A stretch of 42,344 bases of DNA from Shewanella hanedai (lineage in GTDB: Bacteria; Pseudomonadota; Gammaproteobacteria; Enterobacterales; Shewanellaceae), in assembly GCF_007197645.1 (NCBI RefSeq), contig NZ_VKGK01000043.1:1-42344 (forward strand). The letters are read 5' to 3'. This document shows positions 31,855 to 40,867 of this stretch, piece by piece (position 1 is the first letter of the stretch; each line of letters opens with the position of its first letter). Made by a program: the position numbers and the translations under genes. Below the pieces are notes generated by a model. That model saw only the letters and a program-made list of their open reading frames with translations. It was not told the origin of the DNA and did not search any database.

Positions 31855-33702
31855 ATGCCTATAAAAACAAAAACGAGCCTAATAGCCTTAGCGTTAACAA
31901 CTTTGATAGGGGGATGTGGCGCCTCATCAACCTCCTCTCCTTCGGTAAGTCAAACTCCAGCAACCGTCCAAGCAGCCATAAGTGAATCAGAAAGAGCCAA
32001 TACCCTTTTTGAGACCCTGTTTATGGAAAATGTGATGGCAAGTCCAACTTCTCAAACCGAGCTTGGGATAAAGAAAGATTACGGGAAATGGGATGAACGT
32101 GGCGAAGCTGCTGATGCAGAAGATTTGGCCCGCACTCAGCGTCATTTAGAGCAGCTAATGTTGATAGATGAAAGTAAACTTGATAGCCAAACCCACCTAA
32201 GTTACAGCTTGCTAAAACAGAAACTCGAAAACAACATCAAAGACAACCAATGGCGACATTATACCTACCCAGTTAATCAAATGTACGGTGGGCACTCTAT
32301 GCTAGCCTCATTTCTAATTAACCAACATCAAGTCGGCAGTGTTGAAGATGCAAATGCCTACATCAGTCGCTTAAATGGGATACCGAAATATCTTGAGCAA
32401 CTTGAAGCAGACTTAGACATTCGAGCGCAGAAAGGGATCATAGCGCCAAAATTTGTCTTTCCCCATGTCCTTTCTGATAGTAAAAATATCATAAGCGGTG
32501 CCCCTTTTGACTCAGGTGCAGACAGCGCCTTATGGGCAGATATCAAAGGCAAGGTAAATTCATTAGCCGTCAGTGACAGCAAAAAGGAAGCACTTTTAAC
32601 TGATGCTAAACAGGCCTTAATCACTCAGGTACAGCCAGCTTACAATAAGCTAATTGCCTTTATCACTCAGCTTGAGACTAAAGCGGATACCCGTGATGGA
32701 GTGTGGAAACTGCCTCAGGGTGAGCAGTTTTATAATAGAAAACTTGCTACGACCACAACAACAAATATGACTGCAGAGCAGATCCATGAACTTGGTTTAG
32801 CTGAAGTTGCCCGTATTCATCAAGAGATGCGCGGGATCATGAACAAAGTAGGCTTTAAGGGAGATCTTCCAGCTTTCTTGAAGTTTATGCGTGAAGATAA
32901 GCAATTCTATTACCCTGCAACCGATGAGGGTCGTGATGCATACCTTAATGATGCTACCGCGCTTATCGATACCATGTCATCGCGACTTGATAAAGTGTTT
33001 AATGTAAAACCTAAAGCCCCAATGATTGTTAAACGTGTTGAAGCATTTAGGGAGAAGTCAGCGGGTAAAGCCTTTTACAATCAACCAACACCCGATGGCA
33101 GTCGCCCAGGAACTTACTACGCCAATCTATACGACATGGATGCCATGCCTAAGTATCAGATGGAAGCGCTCGCGTACCATGAAGGTACACCAGGGCATCA
33201 TATGCAGATAGCCATAGCACAAGAGCTTGAAGGCATACCTAAATTCCGTAAATTTGGTGGATATACCGCTTATATTGAAGGCTGGGGACTCTACAGTGAA
33301 TTTTTCCCGAAAGAGATGGGTCTCTACTCAGATCCATATTCAGATTTCGGGCGCTTGGCTATGGAACTGTGGCGTTCTTGCCGTTTAGTTGTCGATACTG
33401 GGATCCATGCTAAAAAATGGACTCGCGAAGAGTCGATTAACTATTATGTTGAAAATACACCAAACGCCAAGTCTGATGCAGTTAAAATGGTAGAAAGACA
33501 CATTGTGATGCCATCACAAGCCACAGCTTACAAAATCGGAATGCTTAAAATTCTTGAGCTTAGAGAAAAGGCCAAAGATGCGCTAGGCAGTAAGTTTGAC
33601 ATCAGAGAGTTCCACACTCTGATACTAGAAAACGGTCCTCTACCATTAGACGTACTTGAAACTCAGGTAGATGAATGGGTGGACGGTATAAGAAGTAGTT
33701 AA
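31855..33702 (+). CDS. DUF885 lipoprotein, probable zinc metallopeptidase
   Basis: 615-residue envelope lipoprotein: signal ending TLIGGC (Cys 21), followed by a Ser/Thr/Pro linker, then a DUF885 domain. The putative zinc site is HEGTPGHH at residues 442-449, in the family's HExxxGHH-like arrangement, with the downstream GYTAYIEGWGLYSEFFPKEMG block supplying a possible third ligand (Glu). Members are thought to be M32-like carboxypeptidases or oligopeptidases, but substrates are unknown. No Shine-Dalgarno of note before ATG 31855. Single-gene unit. Confidence 0.9.
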   Translation: MPIKTKTSLIALALTTLIGGCGASSTSSPSVSQTPATVQAAISESERANTLFETLFMENVMASPTSQTELGIKKDYGKWDERGEAADAEDLARTQRHLEQLMLIDESKLDSQTHLSYSLLKQKLENNIKDNQWRHYTYPVNQMYGGHSMLASFLINQHQVGSVEDANAYISRLNGIPKYLEQLEADLDIRAQKGIIAPKFVFPHVLSDSKNIISGAPFDSGADSALWADIKGKVNSLAVSDSKKEALLTDAKQALITQVQPAYNKLIAFITQLETKADTRDGVWKLPQGEQFYNRKLATTTTTNMTAEQIHELGLAEVARIHQEMRGIMNKVGFKGDLPAFLKFMREDKQFYYPATDEGRDAYLNDATALIDTMSSRLDKVFNVKPKAPMIVKRVEAFREKSAGKAFYNQPTPDGSRPGTYYANLYDMDAMPKYQMEALAYHEGTPGHHMQIAIAQELEGIPKFRKFGGYTAYIEGWGLYSEFFPKEMGLYSDPYSDFGRLAMELWRSCRLVVDTGIHAKKWTREESINYYVENTPNAKSDAVKMVERHIVMPSQATAYKIGMLKILELREKAKDALGSKFDIREFHTLILENGPLPLDVLETQVDEWVDGIRSS

Positions 33703-33742
33703 ACAAACTTGGCTGGCAATTAATGTCAGCCAGTTCTTAAAA

Positions 33743-33784
33743 AGACATTAAAAAAGCCACATCAATGTGGCTTTTTTAATGTCT
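33743..33784. terminator. 20-bp perfect-stem terminator
   Basis: Arms 33743-33762 and 33765-33784 are perfect complements over 20 bp with a 2-nt centre. The core GCCACAT / ATGTGGC is flanked by A6 and T6, so it can stop transcription from either side. It ends the DUF885 gene 40 nt after its stop. Confidence 0.9.
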
Positions 33785-33986
33785 TCAGTACGTATTGGGA
33801 TTCTACTTATACTAGTAATAATACCAACTGTAGGGTACAGAAGACTCTAGCTAGTTCTAGAAAAATCACCCCAGTATAAAATACTGGGGCAAACCAAACT
33901 AGGATGATGGTTTTAAAGGCTGACAATTGTTTTAGTTCTACAAACTCAGTCAGCATCAATACAAGACTGCTATTTAAGCCGATCTG

Positions 33987-34033
33987 TATACATTAAATAA
34001 GAGGGGTCATTCTTAGTTAATGTATAGGGGTCA
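33987..34033. repeat. Inverted repeat with internal direct repeat (REP-like)
   Basis: TATACATTAA (33987-33996) is inverted at 34017-34026. AGGGGTCA occurs at 34002-34009 and again at 34026-34033 (24 bp apart). This resembles fragments of REP-type or transposase-associated elements, but no transposase is adjacent. Confidence 0.45.
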
Positions 34034-34427
34034 GATCATCCTGAATCAATAGTTTAATTGTATTTATTTGAGAACAAAGCACAACCCCTATTCACAAATA
34101 TCATTGTAAGCCTCTAATAGTTACATATTATTACAGCCAAAAAAAACAACCGTAAGAAACTGAATTACAAGAAAATATAAATAAAAGCAAAAAGCCACCC
34201 CACCACAGTCCACATTAGAGAACAATGTTTCCTTCAAAGCCACCAAACATATGCTCTTTAAGCATATGTTATTCACCATAGAGTACACACTCAGTGTCTA
34301 ATCAAATGCAGGGAATTTATCCCGGATAAGTGCAGTAGAGTGGTAAGTGACACGTGAGCTAACTGATTGTTGTAATCAGCTTACCTTTAGCCTGACGCGC
34401 GTTATCCTGAGTTAGAATTAAGGAAAC

Positions 34428-34457
34428 AAAAAAGCCCGAAGTGATGAACTTCGGGCT
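34428..34457 (-). terminator. Rho-independent terminator of the LysR gene
   Basis: On the minus strand the stem AGCCCGAAGT / ACTTCGGGCT with a 5-nt loop is followed by six T, 34 nt past the stop codon. Confidence 0.9.
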
Positions 34458-34491
34458 CTGGAAACTTAATTATGTTAGGTGAATATAAGCG

Positions 34492-35433
34492 TTATTTACG
34501 TTTAGCGTAAAGCTCTGCACATGGCGCGTCCCAATATGGCGGTGCACCAATATGTCCCTTAATAAAATCGATAAAGGCACTTACCTTAGGTGCCAAATGC
34601 TTTCTTCTTGGGTATACAGCTTGAAGTGGAAGGTGGTGAGTTAACTGCCAATCTTCCAATAGCGGGACCAAGGTACCTTTTGCTATCTCGCCTTCAAGTA
34701 GATAGCTAGCCAAATAAACTACACCAAGACCACTGACGGCTGCTGATTTCAATGCTGGGGCATTATCGACTCTAAAATTACCAGAAACCCCTATTTCACA
34801 GTAATCATCGCCCTTCTTAAACTGCCAAACACTATGTTCATGCCACTCACCTTGGTACACCAAACAGTTATGATCAACTAACTGCTCAGGGCGATCAGGC
34901 TGACCGTGCTTTGCTACATATTCTGGTGAAGCTACAAGCAGAAATTGACACTTCATTAATGGACGAGCAACCATACCTAGCGGTAACTGTTCAGACATGG
35001 TTAATAGTAAATCTAAGCCTTCACTCACAACATCGACTTTATGGTCTAATAAGCTCACCTGTAGCTCTAATTCTGGATGAGTCGCCATAAACTCAGGTAA
35101 AGCTGGAATGATGTGCATGGTGCCAAATGACTGGGAAATCCCAACCTTTAATACTCCACGAGTCGCATCGTTAAGGTTATGCACGCTAGCAACGGCTTGC
35201 TCTGCATCTCTGAGCAACTCTTCACCTTGGGTGTAAAGTAGCTGACCAGCCTCAGTTAGACTTAAACTTCGAGTTGTACGTTGAATAAGCTGAACACCGA
35301 GCTTATGCTCGAGATCTGCAACTTGAGTACTCACTTTAGACTTAGAAATTCCCAACTTCCTTGCTGCGGCACTAAAACTGCCAGCACGAGCAACATGAGT
35401 GAAAATTGCGATTGGTTCCAATAGTTCTAACAT
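34492..35433 (-). CDS. LysR-family transcriptional regulator
   Basis: 313 residues. The N-terminal winged helix-turn-helix (IAIFTHVARAGSFSAAARKL, then GISKSKVSTQVADLEHKLG) is intact, followed by the LTEAGQLLY linker and a substrate-binding domain of the CrgA/DsdC-like subgroup with GVVYLASYLL. Its target is unknown: no gene is divergently adjacent, and the nearest gene upstream (yggN-like) points the same way 349 nt off. Aromatic or oxidant effectors are common for this subgroup, but nothing here fixes it. Confidence 0.93.
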   Translation of the reverse strand: MLELLEPIAIFTHVARAGSFSAAARKLGISKSKVSTQVADLEHKLGVQLIQRTTRSLSLTEAGQLLYTQGEELLRDAEQAVASVHNLNDATRGVLKVGISQSFGTMHIIPALPEFMATHPELELQVSLLDHKVDVVSEGLDLLLTMSEQLPLGMVARPLMKCQFLLVASPEYVAKHGQPDRPEQLVDHNCLVYQGEWHEHSVWQFKKGDDYCEIGVSGNFRVDNAPALKSAAVSGLGVVYLASYLLEGEIAKGTLVPLLEDWQLTHHLPLQAVYPRRKHLAPKVSAFIDFIKGHIGAPPYWDAPCAELYAKRK

Positions 35434-35782
35434 GTAAATCGCCTTAAGGTGTTTACGACACTATTTAATGCATTCAATAGACATATAAAGCAGAACAAAA
35501 AAGCGTAAAAACAACACTTTTAATACTGCTAATTAGATTAATGAAGCACGCTGAAGTAGAGTCAGACACATGACTGAGTCAATAAGATCTCGCCAGTGTT
35601 CTTATTATTTTGATTAGTATACCAAAGATTTGTACTTTCTAACGGCTATTTTATTTAGTGTATTCAATCAGGTTTACACAAAATATCTCTTTAAACGAAA
35701 AAACCCTGTATTCAAGTAAAATACAGGGCGGTTGCGAACAAGGGGCAACAGGGGTCCAAGGAGTAAAATAAATCTATAACGG
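35434..35782. other. Intergenic region (349 nt)
   Basis: Upstream region of the LysR gene and downstream region of the yggN-like gene. Apart from the terminator at 35698-35728 nothing is recognised. It probably carries the LysR promoter. Confidence 0.5.
35698..35728 (-). terminator. Rho-independent terminator of the yggN-like gene
   Basis: On the minus strand CCCTGTATT / AATACAGGG with a 7-nt loop is followed by six T, about 55 nt past the stop. Confidence 0.85.
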
Positions 35783-36607
35783 TTACTCGAGTAACTGTCT
35801 TTCTGGAGCGTCAATTAAAGGATATTGGGCAAGTTCTGGTACTTGAACCCTTAACTTTTGTTCCAATTCAACTAGGTACATAAAACGCTCACACATTTTA
35901 TCAGCTCTACTTTCTAAGTCTTTGGCCTGACTATCCATCTGCAGTTCAATATCCTGACCTACATTTTCCATTTTCATTGCGAACGCTTCCATACTCTGCT
36001 CGAAGGATTCACCATCACCAGATAACATCTGGCTACCTAAATTAATCATCATGCTGCCAATTGAGTTTTTAACTAACTGCTCTAATTCTTGCTCAAACTC
36101 TTCTCCAAAAGTGTCTTCAAGTGATGATTGAGTTGCGCCAAGATAGAATTTGTCTCCATTTTGATAGGCCACCTTCTCAACTCTCTCTTCAAGGCCATCC
36201 ATCATCTCATCAAGCTTTGCACCGGCAGCATCTCCCAGTAATGGAGTTAATGCCATGCTTGCTGCTGAAGAAGCGATCTCTACAGCATCATGTACCAGAC
36301 CAATCACCTCTGGAACTTGAGTTGATAACTCATCCGAATACTGTGTTAGCAGTTTTTTCTGAGCCTTGTTAAGTGGTACTGATTCACCTTCAATAAATAA
36401 CTGATCGACCTCTATTCGATAAACTTCGGTGTCGCCAGTAGTCACTGTCAACATCTTAGGCTCAACTGAAATGTCATAATTTAGTGTCGCTTCACACTGG
36501 TTATTATCAGAATAGGAATTACCCTGCTCATGGGCTTGTGTCGTGCTTACGGCGCTGGCAGCGAATATTACAGCGCTGATCCCTATTGAAGTCGTCAGTT
36601 TTCTCAT
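35783..36607 (-). CDS. yggN: YggN-like DUF2884 periplasmic protein
   Basis: 274-residue exported protein with a signal peptide ending around TTQAH. The DUF2884 features are an N-terminal CEATLNYDISVEPKMLTV strand region, then a long helical part (residues about 85-270), very acidic and Met-rich (SMEAFAMKMENVGQDIELQM). Two conserved cysteines (CEATL and CERFMYL) could form a disulphide. Function unknown. Sits next to the glsA-yggL-trmB group as in related genomes, but has its own terminator. Confidence 0.85.
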   Translation of the reverse strand: MRKLTTSIGISAVIFAASAVSTTQAHEQGNSYSDNNQCEATLNYDISVEPKMLTVTTGDTEVYRIEVDQLFIEGESVPLNKAQKKLLTQYSDELSTQVPEVIGLVHDAVEIASSAASMALTPLLGDAAGAKLDEMMDGLEERVEKVAYQNGDKFYLGATQSSLEDTFGEEFEQELEQLVKNSIGSMMINLGSQMLSGDGESFEQSMEAFAMKMENVGQDIELQMDSQAKDLESRADKMCERFMYLVELEQKLRVQVPELAQYPLIDAPERQLLE

Positions 36608-36781
36608 TGAATTTATCCTTAAATTATCTGGTTATTGTTATCTTGATAAATCATCTTATGTATCACAAACGCATTTTATCAAAACCTCATATATCAGAAG
36701 ATAAAGCACAAGCCATGCCAAACATGCAAGACATTGATTATTAGTAACTTAATTTATAAAGGGATTAACATAACGAGTGAG

Positions 36782-36823
36782 AAAGTAGTGAATATAACCA
36801 GCAATTGGCAAATTCACTACTTT
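36782..36823. repeat. 12-bp inverted repeat downstream of glsA
   Basis: Arms AAAGTAGTGAAT (36782-36793) and ATTCACTACTTT (36812-36823) are perfect, with an 18-nt loop. It lies about 30 nt past the glsA stop. There is no T-tract, but it may end or stabilise the glsA transcript. Confidence 0.5.
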
Positions 36824-36854
36824 ATAAAGCAGATATTTAATTGGATTGGTATAG

Positions 36855-37769
36855 CTAAAAAATCGAACGCCCTAATCGTTGACAAAACTCTTCAAGCGCT
36901 GCGGTTCCAGCAAGGGAATTACCATTAAGGTCAAGCTCTGGTGACCAGACACAGACTGACATATCTCCAGGAATAACCGCTATAATTCCGCCACCTACGC
37001 CACTTTTACCTGGCATACCAACACGATAAGCAAACTCTCCAGCACCATCATAGAGTCCTGAAGTGGCCAAAAGTGCATTCATCTGGCGTGTTTGCACAGG
37101 AGTTATCAACTGAGAACCAGCTAAACTCTTGCCTCGATTGGCAAGATATAACATGGCTTTTGAGAGATCTGCACAGCTCATGCGCATGGCACAATAGTGA
37201 AAGTAGCTCTGAAGCACAGTATCGACGTCATTATTAAAATTGCCAAATGACTTCATTAGATAAGCGATAGCTGCATTTCTGGCACTGTGTTCGTATTCAG
37301 ATGATGCAACAACTTTATCGTACATAATACTAGGGTTATCGCTTAACTCACGAACAACCTCTAACATTCTATGCTTAGGTGCGCCTAATCTAGCTTGGAG
37401 CAAATCGGCAATAATTAAAGCACCGGCATTAATGAAAGGGTTTCTTGGCAGTCCCTTCTCTAACTCAACTTGAACCAAAGAGTTAAATGATTGACCAGAA
37501 GGTTCCTTTCCCACCCGAGACCAGATCTCACTCTCTTCATATAAAGTGAGCGCTAATGTAAGGCTAAATACTTTTGAGATGCTCTGAATAGAAAAGGGCT
37601 CGAGATAATCTCCAGCCCCAATTGTCGTACCATCGATTGTGGTCACAGCAATCCCAAGTTTATTGGGATCTACATTTGCCAGTGCCGGTATATAATCGGC
37701 GACCTTTCCCTGTCCAAGCAAAGGTCGAACTTTCTCGACCACTTGCTCTAACAATGCCTGTTCGGGCAT
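36855..37769 (-). CDS. glsA: Glutaminase
   Basis: Hydrolyses L-glutamine to glutamate and ammonia; serine-dependent beta-lactamase-like fold. The catalytic S-x-x-K is S63-I-S-K66 in FSIQSISKVFSL. Further blocks: the PRNPFINAGALI substrate segment, SEYEHSARNAA and GKSGVGGGIIAV near the C-terminus. I choose ATG 37769 (304 residues); it overlaps the yggL TAA as TAATG and has GGTGGAG just upstream. An alternative GTG at 37778 is only 3 codons earlier. Coupled to yggL. Confidence 0.94.
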   Translation of the reverse strand: MPEQALLEQVVEKVRPLLGQGKVADYIPALANVDPNKLGIAVTTIDGTTIGAGDYLEPFSIQSISKVFSLTLALTLYEESEIWSRVGKEPSGQSFNSLVQVELEKGLPRNPFINAGALIIADLLQARLGAPKHRMLEVVRELSDNPSIMYDKVVASSEYEHSARNAAIAYLMKSFGNFNNDVDTVLQSYFHYCAMRMSCADLSKAMLYLANRGKSLAGSQLITPVQTRQMNALLATSGLYDGAGEFAYRVGMPGKSGVGGGIIAVIPGDMSVCVWSPELDLNGNSLAGTAALEEFCQRLGRSIF

Positions 37770-38092
37770 TAGCTCCACCAGATGTCGTATAACTCACTTA
37801 CAACAAGATCAGAAGCTTCTTGTCCTTTCCAAAAATCAGTCACTGCTGTACGATCTTCTTCTGAACATTTACCAATTTCTTGAGTAGCAATAATCCCTTC
37901 CCACTCTTTATGACCACCACCGTGGAAACCTAAATTACGTGGCTCAATAACGTCATCAATAAATTGATCAACGATAGTATCGATCTGTTCTTCTGTTACT
38001 GACTCATTAAATGTCCAGCTAATGTCAAAGCCAAACTCTTGAAACTCATCAACGCGTAATTTTTTGCGTAAACGACGGCTACGTGCTGCCAT
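37769..38092 (-). CDS. yggL: YggL (DUF469) ribosome-associated protein
   Basis: Small basic-start protein reported to bind the 50S subunit. 107 residues from ATG 38092 (MAARSRRLRKKLRVDEFQEFG), preceded by AAGGTGGG at good distance; a GTG four codons earlier is ignored. Central block FDISWTFNESVTEEQIDTIVDQFI and the GFHGGGHKEWEG loop are typical. Last base of its TAA is shared with the glsA start. Confidence 0.92.
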   Translation of the reverse strand: MAARSRRLRKKLRVDEFQEFGFDISWTFNESVTEEQIDTIVDQFIDDVIEPRNLGFHGGGHKEWEGIIATQEIGKCSEEDRTAVTDFWKGQEASDLVVSELYDIWWS

Positions 38093-38137
38093 AATAATGC
38101 CCACCTTAAGTTAAAGTAATTTTATATAAAGAATTGA

Positions 38138-38854
38138 TTAGTCAATACGTTCGAACATGATGTCCCAGACACCGTGACCTAATCTGTGGCCTCGAGCCTC
38201 AAACTTAGTCAATGGACGATGATCTGGACGTGCAACAACATCACCTGTTGCTGAAAGGTTCTTGTAACCAGGCGCAGCAGTCATCACTTCAAGCATGTGC
38301 TCGCTATAGTTTTCCCAATCCGTAGCTAGGTGGAATACACCACCTATCTTTAAAGAGTTACGTATGGTTTCAACAAATGCAGGTTGAACGATACGGCGCT
38401 TATGGTGACGCGCTTTATGCCAAGGATCTGGGAAGAATAGTTGAACACGAGACAATGAACCAGCAACAATACTGTTCTCTAAGACTTCGATAGCATCGTG
38501 GTGGAACACACGTAAATTAGTCACACCAGCTTCAGCTGCAACACTTAAACATGAACCAACGCCAGGCTTATGAACTTCAATACCAATAAAGTTAAGTTCT
38601 GGTGATGCTTTGGCCATTTCAACCAAAGATGCGCCCATACCAAATCCAATCTCTAAAACAGTATCTGCTTCTCGTCCAAAAATCTTAACAAGATCTAATG
38701 GCTCTGGAGAGTAATCAAGACCCATTGATGGCCATTGCTGCTCAATAGCAGTTGCTTGGCCTTTAGTTAAGCGGCCTTCTCTTAATACAAAGCTTCTCAC
38801 TTTGCGAAGGTACTTACCTTCTTCATTAAACTCGGCCGTTGTTACGTCGCTCAT
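38138..38854 (-). CDS. trmB: tRNA (guanine-N7-)-methyltransferase
   Basis: SAM-dependent enzyme forming m7G46 in the variable loop of tRNAs. 238 residues from ATG 38854 (MSDVTTAEFNEEGKYLRKVR), with GAGGG upstream. A longer frame to 38971 exists, but its extra 39 residues are hydrophobic and foreign to the family. SAM motif VLEIGFGMGASL; the catalytic-region block FFPDPWHKARHHKRRI is complete, as is the C-terminal LTKFEARGHRLGHGVWD. Divergent from mutY. Confidence 0.95.
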   Translation of the reverse strand: MSDVTTAEFNEEGKYLRKVRSFVLREGRLTKGQATAIEQQWPSMGLDYSPEPLDLVKIFGREADTVLEIGFGMGASLVEMAKASPELNFIGIEVHKPGVGSCLSVAAEAGVTNLRVFHHDAIEVLENSIVAGSLSRVQLFFPDPWHKARHHKRRIVQPAFVETIRNSLKIGGVFHLATDWENYSEHMLEVMTAAPGYKNLSATGDVVARPDHRPLTKFEARGHRLGHGVWDIMFERID

Positions 38855-39086
38855 TGTCGCCCTCAATCTGGCATGGTAAATAGAAAAATAGAGCATTATC
38901 CAAAGTTCAATGAACTGTGCAAGCCCTAGAACCCAAATAGCTTGGGAATTTAGTGGGGGGAAGTATACCAATTTTATCTACTGGTGCGAATCATCCAGTT
39001 TTGATAACCAAACATAACTTGTCTCTAATGCCTATGATGGATAGACTGCGCCTACAAAAACTCTTCGAACTGTTAACGACTCTACT

Positions 39087-40172
39087 ATGCCTGTAACTGA
39101 ATTAGCCCAAGTAACCCCTGATCTATTTTCATCTAGGATCATTGCCTGGTATGACAAATTCGGTCGAAAACACCTTCCTTGGCAGGAAAAGAAGACACCT
39201 TATAAAGTCTGGGTCTCAGAAATAATGCTGCAACAGACTCAAGTAAGCACTGTTATTCCTTACTATCTAAAGTTTATGGAAAGGTTTCCCTCTATTGAAG
39301 CCCTAGCCGATGCGCCACAAGATGAGGTGTTGCATTACTGGACCGGACTTGGTTATTACGCACGAGCCAGAAACCTGCACAAATCGGCGCAGACGATCAG
39401 AGATGACTTTAAAGGTGAGTTTCCTACCGACTTTGATGATGTACTCGCCCTTCCAGGTATTGGCCGCTCAACTGCAGGCGCAATTTTATCTCTCTCTTTA
39501 GGTCAACACCATTCCATACTCGATGGCAACGTCAAACGTGTACTCGCAAGACACGGTGCTATTAATGGTTGGCCAGGGCAAAAAGTCGTTGAGAACCAAC
39601 TATGGGAGTTAACCGACAGATTAACGCCTAAACAAGATGTGCAAAAATATAATCAAGCAATGATGGATATGGGGGCGACTATTTGTACTCGCTCAAAACC
39701 AGCCTGTCCTCAATGCCCAGTAGCCATTGACTGTGAAGCTCAACTTATGGGGCGCCAAACAGAATTCCCAGGGAAAAAGCCTAAAAAAGTCACTCCAGAG
39801 AGAACTGCTTGGATGTTAGTCATCGCAAAAGATGATGAAGTCATACTCGAAAAGCGCCCACCAAGCGGCATATGGGGTGGTTTATGGTGTTTTCCTGAAT
39901 TTTCAAGCCGCGAAGAGCTTGATGAATATATACAAGTAAAAGGCATCAAAGTTTCACGAGAGGAGTTATTGCCCGGATTTAGGCATACATTCAGCCATTT
40001 CCATCTGGACATAACGCCTGTTCTTATCAATTTCGATCATTGGATCGATAACCAGATCATGGAAGATAAACCATCAGTCTGGTATAACTTACCCAATCCA
40101 CCTAAAGTTGGTCTGGCTGCGGCAACTGAACGCATCTTGGCAGGTTTAGGTTCAGTATTTAATAAGGAGTAA
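39087..40172 (+). CDS. mutY: A/G-specific adenine DNA glycosylase
   Basis: Removes adenine mispaired with 8-oxoguanine. 361 residues. It has SEIMLQQTQVSTVIPYY with the catalytic-side helix, the helix-hairpin-helix LPGIGRSTAGAIL with the downstream catalytic aspartate in HSILDGNVKRVLARH, and the [4Fe-4S] cluster C200-x6-C207-x2-C210-x5-C216. The C-terminal NUDIX-like 8-oxoG recognition domain has GIWGGLWCFPEF. Its stop is followed by two bases, then yggX: an operon. Confidence 0.96.
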   Translation: MPVTELAQVTPDLFSSRIIAWYDKFGRKHLPWQEKKTPYKVWVSEIMLQQTQVSTVIPYYLKFMERFPSIEALADAPQDEVLHYWTGLGYYARARNLHKSAQTIRDDFKGEFPTDFDDVLALPGIGRSTAGAILSLSLGQHHSILDGNVKRVLARHGAINGWPGQKVVENQLWELTDRLTPKQDVQKYNQAMMDMGATICTRSKPACPQCPVAIDCEAQLMGRQTEFPGKKPKKVTPERTAWMLVIAKDDEVILEKRPPSGIWGGLWCFPEFSSREELDEYIQVKGIKVSREELLPGFRHTFSHFHLDITPVLINFDHWIDNQIMEDKPSVWYNLPNPPKVGLAAATERILAGLGSVFNKE

Positions 40173-40174
40173 TC

Positions 40175-40453
40175 ATGGCTCGCACTGTAAATTGCGTCTA
40201 TCTGAACAAAGAGTCTGAAGGACTTGGATTCCAACTCTACCCAGGTCCACTAGGTAAACGTATATTTGATAACGTCAGCAAAGAAGCTTGGAGCTTATGG
40301 CAAGCTAAGCAAACCATGCTTATCAATGAGAAAAAACTCAACATGATGAATGTCGAGGACAGAGGCTTTTTGGAAGTTCAAATGGTTAATTTCTTGTTCG
40401 AAGGCAAAGACGTAGAAATTGAAGGTTATGTTCCGCAAAAAGACGATGAGTAA
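40175..40453 (+). CDS. yggX: Fe(2+)-trafficking protein YggX
   Basis: 92-residue cytoplasmic protein that protects Fe-S clusters from oxidative damage and may supply iron. Begins MARTVNCVYLNKESEGLGFQ with the conserved Cys 7. GPLGKRIFDNVSKEAWSLWQ and MLINEKKLNMM are typical. Two bases after mutY, with AAGGAG before the ATG: translational coupling is likely. mutY needs a [4Fe-4S] cluster, so the pair makes functional sense. Confidence 0.96.
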   Translation: MARTVNCVYLNKESEGLGFQLYPGPLGKRIFDNVSKEAWSLWQAKQTMLINEKKLNMMNVEDRGFLEVQMVNFLFEGKDVEIEGYVPQKDDE

Positions 40454-40530
40454 ATTGGGTATACACTCTATTCTTTAATTAACGATAGAGAAGCAGCCAG
40501 AACGATTGCAAACAAAGATCTCGTATAAAA

Positions 40531-40555
40531 AAGCGCCTTTAATAGGCGTTTTTTT
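40531..40555 (+). terminator. Rho-independent terminator of mutY-yggX
   Basis: The stem AAGCGCCT / AGGCGTTT (one G-U pair) with a 5-nt loop runs into seven T, 78 nt past yggX. Confidence 0.85.
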
Positions 40556-40637
40556 ATACCTGATGAAAGCAAATTGAAGCATTTTCACCATTTTGAACAC
40601 TAACTAACCGAACAGTTGCGGAATGACAAAAAAGCGG

Positions 40638-40666
40638 TTGCAGGAAGAATCACACCGCTATATTAT
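40638..40666 (+). promoter_or_regulatory. tRNA promoter 1 with GC-rich discriminator
   Basis: TTGCAG (40638-40643), 17-bp spacer, TATTAT (40661-40666), then ACGCGC. The GC-rich discriminator is the mark of stringently controlled stable-RNA promoters. It lies about 80 nt upstream of tRNA-Phe. Confidence 0.75.
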
Positions 40667-40747
40667 ACGCGCACTCCAAACGAGACGGGTCATTAACCAC
40701 CTAGTTGTTATCTGGTTTAGAGTAGTTAACTAACGCTTAGTTTAGTT

Positions 40748-40823
40748 GCCCGAATAGCTCAGTCGGTAGAGCAGAGGATTGAAAATCCTCGTGTCCCTGG
40801 TTCGATTCCGGGTTCGGGCACCA
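40748..40823 (+). tRNA. tRNA-Phe (GAA), copy 1
   Basis: 76 nt with encoded CCA. Acceptor GCCCGAA pairs with TTCGGGC; the anticodon loop TTGAAAA carries GAA; the T arm has GGTTCGATTCC. Followed by an AT-rich spacer and the decayed tRNA-Thr. Confidence 0.97.
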
Positions 40824-40867
40824 ACATTTATTTGATTGATTAGTAAGTTAATCGATTAAAAAGATAA

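Larger units (their letters stand above)
33703..34491. other. Gene-free region of 789 nt with several palindromes
   Basis: No convincing ORF in any frame. It holds a strong terminator, a 9-bp hairpin (33869-33889: CCCCAGTAT / ATACTGGGG), an inverted repeat at 33987-34026 enclosing AGGGGTCA, a 10-bp hairpin at 34246-34270 (AACATATGCT / AGCATATGTT), and the terminator of the downstream LysR gene. A decayed mobile element or an unknown sRNA locus is possible, with no direct proof. Confidence 0.6.

Noticed and set aside
33869..33889. 9-bp hairpin CCCCAGTAT / ATACTGGGG as a terminator
   Set aside because: No adequate T-tract on either strand and no gene ending there; listed only as a palindrome.
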